Source of the DNA: Rubritepida sp.
GTDB taxonomy: Bacteria > Pseudomonadota > Alphaproteobacteria > Acetobacterales > Acetobacteraceae
Assembly: GCA_007129145.1 (NCBI GenBank)
Contig: SKWC01000157.1
Coordinates: forward strand, 1-7,646
Length of the DNA stretch: 7,646 bases
Direction of reading: 5' to 3'
Shown here: positions 1 through 7,231 of the stretch, piece after piece
Numbering within the stretch: position 1 is the stretch's first letter
Layout: each line of letters begins with the position of its first letter
Position numbers and translations under genes: made by a program
The notes under the pieces: model-generated
What the model saw: the letters and a program-made list of their open reading frames with translations, nothing else
Database searches by the model: none
What the model was told of the DNA's origin: nothing

Positions 1-648
1 CGCCCTGCCCTGGCCGAGCAGCCCGCGCCGCCGCGCCCCAAGCCCGCGGCCGGCGCGCCGCGCCTCATCAACGGCACGGTGCTGGTGCTGACCGCCTTCT
101 TCGTGATGATCGCGCTGTCGGGCGGCGCGGTGCAGGGCTTCGCCGTCTCGGCCTGGAATGCCTGGAACGACCTGTCGCTGACCGCGGGCAACATCGCGCT
201 GACCGCCTGGCTGGCCATGAGCGCCGTGGGCGTGCTGGCCGGCGGCTTCATCGCGGACCGCACCCGCCGGCACGGGCTGGTGGCCGCCGGGGGCTTCGGC
301 GCGGCGGGCGTGCTGGTGCTGCTGGCCGGCCTCGTGCCCATGGGGGTGGTGCCGCTGGCGCTGGTGATGGGCGCGGGCGGCTTCCTCTCGGGCATGATCG
401 CGCCATCCCGCGACATGCTGGTGCGCGCCGCCGCGCCGCCGGGGCAGGCGGGGGCCGTGTTCGGGGTGGTCAGCACCGGCTTCAACATCGGCGGCATCGT
501 GGGCCCGGTGGCCTTCGGCGCCATGCTCGACCACGGCCAGCCGCAGGGCGTGTTCATCGCGGCGGCGGCGGTGATGGGGATCGCGGTGGCCATCACCCTC
601 TGGCAGGAGCAGGCGCGGGCGCGCCGCGCGGTCGTGGCGGCGGAATAG
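1..648 (+). CDS. MFS transporter, C-terminal half (5' truncated by window edge)
   Basis: This is a membrane permease fragment; the substrate cannot be told. The frame is open from base 1, so the gene begins upstream, and 215 residues are visible before a TAG stop. The first ~25 residues are rich in Pro, Ala and Arg, as in the cytoplasmic loop between the two six-helix halves of a major facilitator protein. Six hydrophobic segments follow, at about visible residues 27-47, 63-84, 93-112, 116-134, 150-174 and 182-202, which fits TM7-TM12. GGFIADRTRRHG (81-92), between the second and third segments, resembles the MFS motif A loop (G-x-x-x-D-R-x-x-R), and SGMIAPSRD (130-138) resembles sequence after TM10 in organic-anion/sugar-type MFS proteins. 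The end is a short basic tail (QARARR). The gene is convergent with the DUF2237 gene, with only 6 bases between stop codons. MFS assignment is firm; subfamily is open. Confidence 0.85.
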   Translation, partial: RPALAEQPAPPRPKPAAGAPRLINGTVLVLTAFFVMIALSGGAVQGFAVSAWNAWNDLSLTAGNIALTAWLAMSAVGVLAGGFIADRTRRHGLVAAGGFGAAGVLVLLAGLVPMGVVPLALVMGAGGFLSGMIAPSRDMLVRAAAPPGQAGAVFGVVSTGFNIGGIVGPVAFGAMLDHGQPQGVFIAAAAVMGIAVAITLWQEQARARRAVVAAE

Positions 649-654
649 GCGGCG

Positions 655-1047
655 CTACCCGGCCGCGTGGGCCTGCAAATCCTCGATCCGGCAGTGGCGC
701 AGCGCGGCGACATTGGTGGCGTCGAGCCGCACGCGCGGCGCCGCCCCGGCCTGCCGCGCCTGTTCCCAGCGCATGGCGCAGAGGCACCAGGAATCGCCGG
801 GCTTGAGGCCCGGGAAGCGGTATTCCGGCCGCGGCGTGGACAGGTCGTTGCCGACGCGCTTCGAGAAGGCGAGGAATTCCTCGGTCACCACGGCGCAGAC
901 GGTGTGGCTGCCGTGGTCGTGCTCATCGGTGCGGCAGCAGCCGTCGCGATACCAGCCGGTCAGCGGGTCGGTGCTGCAGCTGGCCAGCGGCCCGCCCAGC
1001 ACGTTGCGTGCGGAGGGACCGCGGCCGAATCCGGAGCCATCGGGCAT
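655..1047 (-). CDS. DUF2237 family protein, cysteine-rich
   Basis: The family has no established function that I know of. The 130-residue product carries the typical DUF2237 pattern: NVLGGPLASCSTDPLTG (15-31), RDGCC (34-38), GSHTVCAVVTEEFLAFSK (46-63), GNDLSTP (66-72), FPGLKPGDSWCLCAMRW (78-94), and a short C-terminal IEDLQAHA. It has seven cysteines (24, 37, 38, 51, 88, 90, 119), and the clustered ones could bind metal or be redox active, though that is inference. There is no signal peptide or membrane segment, so it is probably cytoplasmic. The ATG at 1047 is preferred because AGAAGG lies 8 bases upstream (1056-1061 on the complement) and family homology begins just after it. The frame stays open upstream to 1152, but those residues are low-complexity, overlap the pckA end and lack a family match. 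The gene lies 67 bases downstream of pckA on the same strand, behind a strong hairpin. Confidence 0.85.
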   Translation of the reverse strand: MPDGSGFGRGPSARNVLGGPLASCSTDPLTGWYRDGCCRTDEHDHGSHTVCAVVTEEFLAFSKRVGNDLSTPRPEYRFPGLKPGDSWCLCAMRWEQARQAGAAPRVRLDATNVAALRHCRIEDLQAHAAG

Positions 1048-1060
1048 GGGGCGGGCCTTC

Positions 1061-1105
1061 TGTTGCAGGCCGGCCCATGCCATGGGGCCGGGCCGGCATG
1101 CAACA
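1061..1105 (-). repeat. Large inverted repeat / RNA hairpin between pckA and the DUF2237 gene
   Basis: The left arm 1061-1076 (tgttgcaggccggccc) and right arm 1090-1105 (gggccggcatgcaaca) pair over 16 bp with a single mismatch, around a 13-base loop (1077-1089). Read on the minus strand, the hairpin starts 9 bases after the pckA stop codon. It ends on the first base of the AGAAGG ribosome binding site of the DUF2237 gene. No run of T follows it, so it is not a classical intrinsic terminator. It could protect the 3' end of pckA mRNA, cause partial termination, or affect access to the downstream ribosome binding site. The structure is read directly; the role is inference. Confidence 0.7.
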
Positions 1106-1114
1106 TGCGGTGTG

Positions 1115-2704
<1,590 letters not shown>

Positions 2705-2762
2705 GGCAGACAGCCTCCCTCGGGTTGAAGCGACCGGCGTTCAGGCTTCCCGGCGGGGAGCA

Positions 2763-2778
2763 CGCGATCCAATTCGCG
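2763..2778 (-). promoter_or_regulatory. Candidate operator dyad at the pckA transcription start
   Basis: A perfect inverted repeat with half-sites CGCGA and TCGCG is separated by 6 bases (2763-2767 and 2774-2778). It begins 4 bases downstream of the predicted pckA -10 box, so it covers the expected +1 region (about 2776). A dyad here would suit a repressor site. Five-base arms arise easily by chance in GC-rich DNA, so support is modest and no regulator can be named. Confidence 0.35.
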
Positions 2779-2782
2779 GGGG

Positions 2783-2811
2783 ACATAGGGTGCCGCCCGG
2801 ATGGGCGTCAA
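2783..2811 (-). promoter_or_regulatory. Predicted sigma-70-type promoter of pckA
   Basis: On the minus strand, TTGACG (complement of 2806-2811) and CTATGT (complement of 2783-2788) are separated by exactly 17 bases. The -35 matches the consensus in five of six positions; the -10 is weaker. The expected start is near 2776, giving a leader of about 70 bases before the pckA ATG. A second short dyad (CGCCC, 4 bases, GGGCG; 2794-2807) lies in the spacer and reaches into the -35. The rest of the gap (to 2863) shows an isolated TGTGCACA palindrome at 2854-2861 and no clear terminator for the upstream gene. Confidence 0.55.
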
Positions 2812-2863
2812 TCCCTGAAAACTTCGTCATTTCCGGAGCTTGTGCCAAACCATTGTGCACACA

Positions 2864-3604
2864 TCATTGGTGCGGCGCAGCACGGGCCTCCCGCGCGGCC
2901 AGAATCAGCGCACGGCGCACCGCGTCCGCATCCGGCGCGGGGCGGCGGAAGGGCAGGCGCAGCACGCGCTCGCCCGCCGCCAGATCGCAGCCATCGGGGT
3001 CCACCGCGACGAGGCGCCACGCAGCTGCCACGCCATCGCCCGCCCCGCCGGCCAGCTGCGCCGCGATGACGGCCAGCGCATCGGGGTGGTCGGCGTTCAC
3101 ATGGGCGATGATCTCGGCCTCGGCCGCGGCGATGGCCGCCACATGGGCGGGTTCGGGCAGGAGTTGCGCGGCGCGCAGCCGGTGCGCCCGGGCGAAGCCG
3201 CCCACCAGCAGCGCCGCCTGGGGCGCGAGGCGCCACAGCGAGAAATCCGCGAAATCGGCGTAGAGCGCGGCATAGGGATGGCGCGCCAGCCAGCGCGCCT
3301 TCAGCGCCGCATCCTCGATGCGCTCGGCCAGCCCGGTCACGCTGACGCGCGGGGCGGTCTGGGGATTCGCCTCCGCCGCCTCGCCCTGGAACAGCAGGGC
3401 GCAGCGGGGCTCGCGCGCCAGCTGGCGGGTGTGCTCGCTCAGGCTGGACAGCCACAGCAGCACCGACAGATCCGGCGCGCAGGCGGGGGTGACCAGGCTC
3501 GCGAAGGGCTGGCCATCCGATTGGGTGGCCAGGGTGGCGGCGGGCACGGCGCGCATCAGGCACCGCGCCGCGAAGCCGTGGTCCTCCGCGGGCGCCTCCG
3601 CCAT
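2864..3604 (-). CDS. HugZ-like pyridoxamine 5'-phosphate oxidase-fold protein with DUF2470 domain
   Basis: The 246-residue protein has two parts. Residues ~9-145 form a split-barrel flavin/heme-binding domain of the pyridoxamine-phosphate oxidase superfamily, with ATLATQSDGQPFASLVTPA (23-41), LWLSSLSEHTRQL (50-62), PRVSVTGLAERIE (85-97) and HPYAALYADFADFSLWRL (109-126) followed by GGFARAHRL (135-143). Residues ~158-240 form a DUF2470 domain with the signature HVNADHPDALAVIA (168-181) and GERVLRLPF (211-219). This architecture is that of HugZ heme-degrading proteins and their wider, mostly uncharacterised relatives. Heme binding or heme oxygenase activity is possible but cannot be read from the sequence, and no heme-uptake genes are nearby. 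The start codon lies 10 bases after the aldehyde dehydrogenase stop. Its Shine-Dalgarno (GAGG inside TGAGGGGGGG) shares bases with that stop, which suggests translational coupling. Confidence 0.85.
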   Translation of the reverse strand: MAEAPAEDHGFAARCLMRAVPAATLATQSDGQPFASLVTPACAPDLSVLLWLSSLSEHTRQLAREPRCALLFQGEAAEANPQTAPRVSVTGLAERIEDAALKARWLARHPYAALYADFADFSLWRLAPQAALLVGGFARAHRLRAAQLLPEPAHVAAIAAAEAEIIAHVNADHPDALAVIAAQLAGGAGDGVAAAWRLVAVDPDGCDLAAGERVLRLPFRRPAPDADAVRRALILAAREARAAPHQ

Positions 3605-3614
3605 GCGCCCCCCC

Positions 3615-5060
3615 TCAGACCGGGGCGGGGGCGTGGGCGATGAACTTCGTGGTCAGATAGGCCTCCAGCCCCTCGGTGCCGCCCTCGCTGCCATGGCCGC
3701 TTTCCTTCACGCCGCCGAAGGGCGTCTCGGCCACCGAGATGGCGAAGGTGTTCAGCCCCATCAGCCCGCTTTCCACCTGGTCCTGCAGGCGCACGGCGCG
3801 CGCGCCATCGGAGGTGAAGGCGTAGGACGCAAGCCCATAGGGCAGGCGGTTGGCCTCGCGGATGGCCTCGTCCTCGCTGCCGAAGCGGTTGATCAGCGCG
3901 ACCGGGCCGAAGGGCTCCTCCGTCATCATCCGCGCATCCATCGGCACGTCGGACAGCACGGTGGGGTGGAAGAAGAAGCCCTCATTGCCCATGCGCTCGC
4001 CGCCGGTGTGCAGCTTGGCACCCTTGGCCACGGCGTCGCCGATCAGCGCGGTCATGGCGTCCACCCGGCGCGGATTGGCCAGCGGGCCCATCTGCACGCC
4101 CGCTTCCAGCCCGTTGCCGATCTTCGTCGCCTCGACGGCCTTGGTGAAGCTCTCGACGAATTTCGCGTGCACGCGCTCATGCACGATGAAGCGCGTGGGC
4201 GAGATGCAGACCTGGCCGGCGTTGCGCAGCTTGCCGCCGACGGCGGCCACCGCGGCCTTCTCGGCGTCCACATCGTCGAAGACCAGCACGGGCGCGTGGC
4301 CGCCCAGTTCCATGGTGGTGCGCTGGGCGCGATCGGCCGCCAGCTTCATGAGCTGCTTGCCCACCGCGGTGGAGCCGGTGAAGCTGACCTTGCGGATGAC
4401 CTCGCTGGCCATGAGGTGGGTGCTGACCTCGCCGGGCACGCCGAACACCACCTGGATCACGCCCGCCGGCGCGCCGCATTCGAGCAGGATGCGCGCCATC
4501 TCCAGCGCGGTGGCCGGCGTCTCCTCGGAGGGCTTGATGATGCAGGGGCAGCCCGCGGCGAGGCTGGCCGCCATCTTGCGCGCGGGGGTGATGGCCGGGA
4601 AGTTCCAGGGCGCGAAGGCGGCGGTGACACCCACCGGCTGCTTCAGCACGATGTGGCGGGTGCCGGCGGCGCGGGCGGGGATGATGCGGCCATAGGCGCG
4701 CTTGCCCTCCTCGGCCATGAACTCGAACACATCGGCCGCGGCCAGCACCTCGACCTTGGCCTCGGGCTGGGGCTTGCCCTCCTCCATGGTGAGGATGGCG
4801 GCGATGGCGTCCGCGCGCTCGCGCATCACATCGGCGGTGCGGCGCAGCACGCGGGCGCGGTCATAGGCGGGGGTGTTGGCCCAGACCGGCAGGGCGGCGG
4901 CGGCGGCCTCCAGCGCGCGGTCGAGATCGGCTTTGGAGGCATGCGGCAGGGTGGCGATGGGGGCACCGGTGGCCGGGTTCAGCACGGGTTCGCTGGCGCG
5001 GCCCTCGGGGCCCAGCCACTCGCCGGCGATCAGCAGGTGCAGCTTCGGATATTCGGTCAT
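3615..5060 (-). CDS. NAD(P)-dependent aldehyde dehydrogenase, succinate-semialdehyde dehydrogenase group
   Basis: This cytoplasmic enzyme oxidises an aldehyde to the acid. The closest type by eye is succinate-semialdehyde dehydrogenase (GabD-like, which would feed succinate to the TCA cycle) or the related alpha-ketoglutaric semialdehyde enzymes; the substrate is not certain. The 481-residue length is typical. Catalytic features are complete: PWNFP (151-155; oxyanion Asn153), cofactor-binding Lys176 in IIKPSE, FTGSTAVG (227-234), general base Glu251 in MELGGHAP, nucleophile Cys285 in GQVCISPTR, and EEPFGP (381-386; Glu382). The ATG at 5060 is chosen because GGAGG sits 5 bases upstream (5066-5070) and family similarity begins there. 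The frame stays open to 5579, but the extra residues run through the divergent control region and antisense to secG. It is the first gene of a pair with the HugZ-like gene. Confidence 0.93.
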   Translation of the reverse strand: MTEYPKLHLLIAGEWLGPEGRASEPVLNPATGAPIATLPHASKADLDRALEAAAAALPVWANTPAYDRARVLRRTADVMRERADAIAAILTMEEGKPQPEAKVEVLAAADVFEFMAEEGKRAYGRIIPARAAGTRHIVLKQPVGVTAAFAPWNFPAITPARKMAASLAAGCPCIIKPSEETPATALEMARILLECGAPAGVIQVVFGVPGEVSTHLMASEVIRKVSFTGSTAVGKQLMKLAADRAQRTTMELGGHAPVLVFDDVDAEKAAVAAVGGKLRNAGQVCISPTRFIVHERVHAKFVESFTKAVEATKIGNGLEAGVQMGPLANPRRVDAMTALIGDAVAKGAKLHTGGERMGNEGFFFHPTVLSDVPMDARMMTEEPFGPVALINRFGSEDEAIREANRLPYGLASYAFTSDGARAVRLQDQVESGLMGLNTFAISVAETPFGGVKESGHGSEGGTEGLEAYLTTKFIAHAPAPV

Positions 5061-5085
5061 GGCGTCCTCCGTTCTTCGACATGGA

Positions 5086-5107
5086 ACATAGGCGGGCCGG
5101 CAGGCCC
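5086..5107 (-). promoter_or_regulatory. Possible promoter -10 box and adjacent dyad for the aldehyde dehydrogenase gene
   Basis: CTATGT (complement of 5086-5091) repeats the hexamer seen at the pckA promoter. It would place transcription start near 5079, about 20 bases before the ATG. No good -35 is seen at 17 bases (CTTCCG). Immediately upstream is a perfect dyad, GGGCC, 4 bases, GGCCC (5094-5107), which would lie in the spacer and could bind a regulator. The evidence is weak and the region is shared with the divergent secG promoter. Confidence 0.3.
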
Positions 5108-5137
5108 CCGGAAGCGCCACGGCGGGGATTTCGGGCG

Positions 5138-5166
5138 CTGGCATTTGTCGCGCGGGAAGGCTAGAT
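5138..5166 (+). promoter_or_regulatory. Possible secG promoter very close to the start codon
   Basis: CTGGCA (5138-5143) and CTAGAT (5161-5166) are 17 bases apart. GGCTAGAT resembles the GCTANAW-type -10 of alphaproteobacterial housekeeping promoters; the -35 matches consensus in four of six positions. The expected start, near 5173, would leave a leader of only about 3 bases before the ATG at 5176. This rests on sequence resemblance only. Confidence 0.35.
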
Positions 5167-5175
5167 GGGGGCATC

Positions 5176-5496
5176 ATGTCCACCTTCCTGCTCATCATCT
5201 TCCTGCTGCTCACCCTGACCATGATCGGGGTGATCCTGCTGCAACGCAGCGAAGGCGGGGGCCTTGGCATCGGCGGCTCCTCCGGCGGAGGCATGGGCGG
5301 CTTCATGTCGGGGCGCGGCACGGCCAACCTGCTGACGCGCACCACCGCCATCCTGGGCACGCTGTTCTTCGTGCTGGCGCTGACCATGGCGCTGCTGGAC
5401 CGCGGCACGGCGCTGAACCGCTCCATCCTGGAGGAACCGCCCGCCGCCCCGGCCGCGCCCGCGGCCCCGGCCGTGCCGAGCGTGCCGACCAACTGA
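5176..5496 (+). CDS. secG: Preprotein translocase subunit SecG
   Basis: SecG is the small inner-membrane subunit of the SecYEG channel that assists SecA-driven protein export. The 106 residues show the family plan: a first membrane helix (about 3-22), the conserved LLQRSEGGGLG stretch (21-31), a glycine/serine-rich loop with GGFMSGRGTANLLTRTT (41-57), and a second helix (about 58-74). The C-terminal tail (86-106) is an Ala-Pro repeat, common and variable in alphaproteobacterial SecG. The Shine-Dalgarno is poor: only GGGGG at 5167-5171, 4 bases from the ATG. The gene starts 115 bases from the divergent aldehyde dehydrogenase gene. pyrG follows after 91 bases, the usual secG-pyrG order in alphaproteobacteria. 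Confidence 0.95.
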   Translation: MSTFLLIIFLLLTLTMIGVILLQRSEGGGLGIGGSSGGGMGGFMSGRGTANLLTRTTAILGTLFFVLALTMALLDRGTALNRSILEEPPAAPAAPAAPAVPSVPTN

Positions 5497-5518
5497 ACCC
5501 GGCGCGCCGCAAGCCCCG

Positions 5519-5548
5519 CCCCGGCATGGCGCCATGGCGCAACCGGGG
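5519..5548 (+). repeat. Nested inverted repeats between secG and pyrG
   Basis: CCCCGG (5519-5524) and CCGGGG (5543-5548) form a 6-bp outer stem. Between them lies the perfect 12-base palindrome CATGGCGCCATG (5525-5536). It starts 22 bases after the secG stop and ends just before the predicted pyrG promoter. It may act as a weak terminator or processing site for secG, but there is no T tract. Confidence 0.4.
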
Positions 5549-5551
5549 GGT

Positions 5552-5579
5552 GTGACACCGCAACGGTTCCGTCTATCAA
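5552..5579 (+). promoter_or_regulatory. Possible pyrG promoter abutting the start codon
   Basis: GTGACA (5552-5557, five of six to the -35 consensus) and TATCAA (5574-5579, four of six to the -10 consensus) are spaced by 16 bases. The predicted start is at about 5586, essentially at the pyrG ATG (5588), which has no good Shine-Dalgarno. A leaderless pyrG transcript is therefore possible. This is inferred from sequence alone. Confidence 0.35.
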
Positions 5580-5587
5580 AGACCCCC

Positions 5588-7222
5588 ATGGCGCGGTTCG
5601 TATTCATCACCGGCGGCGTGGTCTCCTCGCTTGGCAAGGGCATCGCGGCGGCTTCCCTCGGGGCCCTGTTGCAGGCACGCGGCTACAAGGTCCGCCTGCG
5701 CAAGCTCGACCCCTATCTCAACGTGGATCCGGGGACGATGAGCCCCTACCAGCATGGCGAGGTCTTCGTGACCGACGACGGGGCCGAGACCGACCTCGAC
5801 CTCGGCCATTACGAGCGCTTCACCGGCGTCCACGCCAACCGGGCGGACAACTGGACCACCGGGCGCCTCTATTCCGAGGTGATCGCCAAGGAGCGCCGCG
5901 GCGACTACCTGGGCGCGACCGTGCAGGTGATCCCGCACATCACCGACGCCATCAAGGCGGCCGTGCTGGAGGGCACCGACGCCTATGACTTCGTGCTGGT
6001 CGAGGTGGGCGGCACGGTGGGCGACATCGAGAGCCTGCCCTTCCTGGAGGCCATCCGGCAGCTGGCCAATGAACTCGGCCCCACGCGCAGCCTCTTCGTG
6101 CACCTCACCCTGGTGCCCTATATCCCCTCGGCCGGGGAGCTGAAGACCAAGCCCACCCAGCATTCCGTGAAGGAGCTGCTGGGCGTGGGCATCCAGCCGC
6201 AGATCCTGCTGTGCCGCTGCGACCGCCCCATCCCGGAGAATGAGCGCCGCAAGATCGCGCTGTTCTGCAACGTCCGGCCGGAAAGCGTGATCCCGGCCTA
6301 TGACGCCGCCAGCATCTATGCAGTCCCGCTGTCCTACCACGCCGAGGGGCTGGACCGCGAAGTGCTGCGCCACTTCAACCTGTCCATCTATGGCGAGCCC
6401 GATCTGACGGGCTGGCAGCGCATCGCCGAGCGCATCACCGCCCCGGAGGGCGAGGTCACCATCGCGGTGGTCGGCAAGTACACCGGGCTGCTGGACGCCT
6501 ACAAATCCCTGAACGAGGCGCTGATCCATGGCGGCATCGCGCACAACATGCGCGTGCGGCTCGACTGGGTGGACAGCGAGATCTTCGAGGGCGAGGAAGC
6601 CCAGGTGGTGGACCGGCTGCAGGGGGTGCATGGCATCCTGGTGCCCGGCGGCTTCGGCGAGCGCGGGACCGGCGGCAAGATCGCCGCCGTGCGCTTCGCA
6701 CGCGAGCGCAAGATCCCCTTCCTTGGCATCTGCTTCGGCATGCAGATGGCGGTGATCGAGGCGGCGCGGAACCTGCTGGGCATCGCCAAGGCCTCCTCCA
6801 GCGAATTCGGCCCCTGCGAGGAGCCCGTGGTCGGGCTGCTGACCGAATGGGTGCGCGGCAATGAGCGCGAGACGCGCGCGGCCGGCGGCGACCTGGGCGG
6901 GACCATGCGGGTGGGCGTCTATCCGGCCCAGCTGGCCGAGGATTCCCTGGTGGCGAAGGTCTATGGCACGACACGCATCGAGGAACGCCACCGCCACCGC
7001 TACGAGGTGAACGTCGCCTATCGCGCGCGGCTGGAGGAGGCGGGGCTGCGCTTCTGCGGCATGTCGCCCGACGGGGTGCTGCCCGAGATCGTGGAATACC
7101 CGGACCACCCCTGGTTCATCGGCGTGCAGTTCCACCCGGAGCTAAAATCCAAGCCCTTCGCCCCGCACCCGCTGTTCGCGGGCTTCGTCGGCGCGGCGGT
7201 GCGCCAGGCGCGGCTGGTCTAG
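5588..7222 (+). CDS. pyrG: CTP synthase (glutamine-hydrolysing)
   Basis: PyrG (EC 6.3.4.2) makes CTP from UTP, ATP and glutamine, the last step of pyrimidine nucleotide synthesis. The 544 residues match the usual length. The N-terminal synthetase domain (about 1-267) has FITGGVVSSLGKG (6-18; Lys17), KLDPYLNVDPGTMSP (39-53), ETDLDLGHYERF with metal ligand Asp71, VEVGGTVGDIES with Glu139, and LKTKPTQHSVKELL (185-198; UTP/CTP site). The class I glutamine amidotransferase domain (about 290-540) has the catalytic triad Cys382 (GICFGMQ), His516 and Glu518 (FHPELK), and PGGFGERG (353-360). The start at 5588 is chosen because family sequence MARFVFITGG begins there; the in-frame ATG at 5534 would add 18 unrelated residues and lies in a palindrome. 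The usual downstream partner kdsA is missing: the next gene is convergent dnaE2, only 9 bases away. Confidence 0.98.
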   Translation: MARFVFITGGVVSSLGKGIAAASLGALLQARGYKVRLRKLDPYLNVDPGTMSPYQHGEVFVTDDGAETDLDLGHYERFTGVHANRADNWTTGRLYSEVIAKERRGDYLGATVQVIPHITDAIKAAVLEGTDAYDFVLVEVGGTVGDIESLPFLEAIRQLANELGPTRSLFVHLTLVPYIPSAGELKTKPTQHSVKELLGVGIQPQILLCRCDRPIPENERRKIALFCNVRPESVIPAYDAASIYAVPLSYHAEGLDREVLRHFNLSIYGEPDLTGWQRIAERITAPEGEVTIAVVGKYTGLLDAYKSLNEALIHGGIAHNMRVRLDWVDSEIFEGEEAQVVDRLQGVHGILVPGGFGERGTGGKIAAVRFARERKIPFLGICFGMQMAVIEAARNLLGIAKASSSEFGPCEEPVVGLLTEWVRGNERETRAAGGDLGGTMRVGVYPAQLAEDSLVAKVYGTTRIEERHRHRYEVNVAYRARLEEAGLRFCGMSPDGVLPEIVEYPDHPWFIGVQFHPELKSKPFAPHPLFAGFVGAAVRQARLV

Positions 7223-7231
7223 CGCTGGCCC

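Noticed and set aside
2820..2863. Possible terminator after the HugZ-like gene (short GTGC/GCAC pairing and a TTTT)
   Set aside because: The stem is only 4 bp with an 11-base loop and the T run is not adjacent; too weak to call.
5443..5480. Short GC repeats near the secG end
   Set aside because: They simply encode the Ala-Pro tail usual in alphaproteobacterial SecG; not a separate repeat element.
3318..5555. 745-codon open frame on the plus strand opposite the aldehyde dehydrogenase and overlapping secG
   Set aside because: The translation is His/Gly/Ala-rich with no family signature, and it overlaps two well-supported genes in other frames.
5061..5579. Upstream extension of the aldehyde dehydrogenase frame to 5579 (654 residues)
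   Set aside because: The added residues are Pro/Ser/Arg-rich, run antisense to secG, and the ATG at 5060 has a good GGAGG site and begins the family homology.
5576..7135. 519-codon open frame on the minus strand opposite pyrG
   Set aside because: It mirrors pyrG codons, shows no domain and lies wholly inside an essential gene; a GC-bias shadow.
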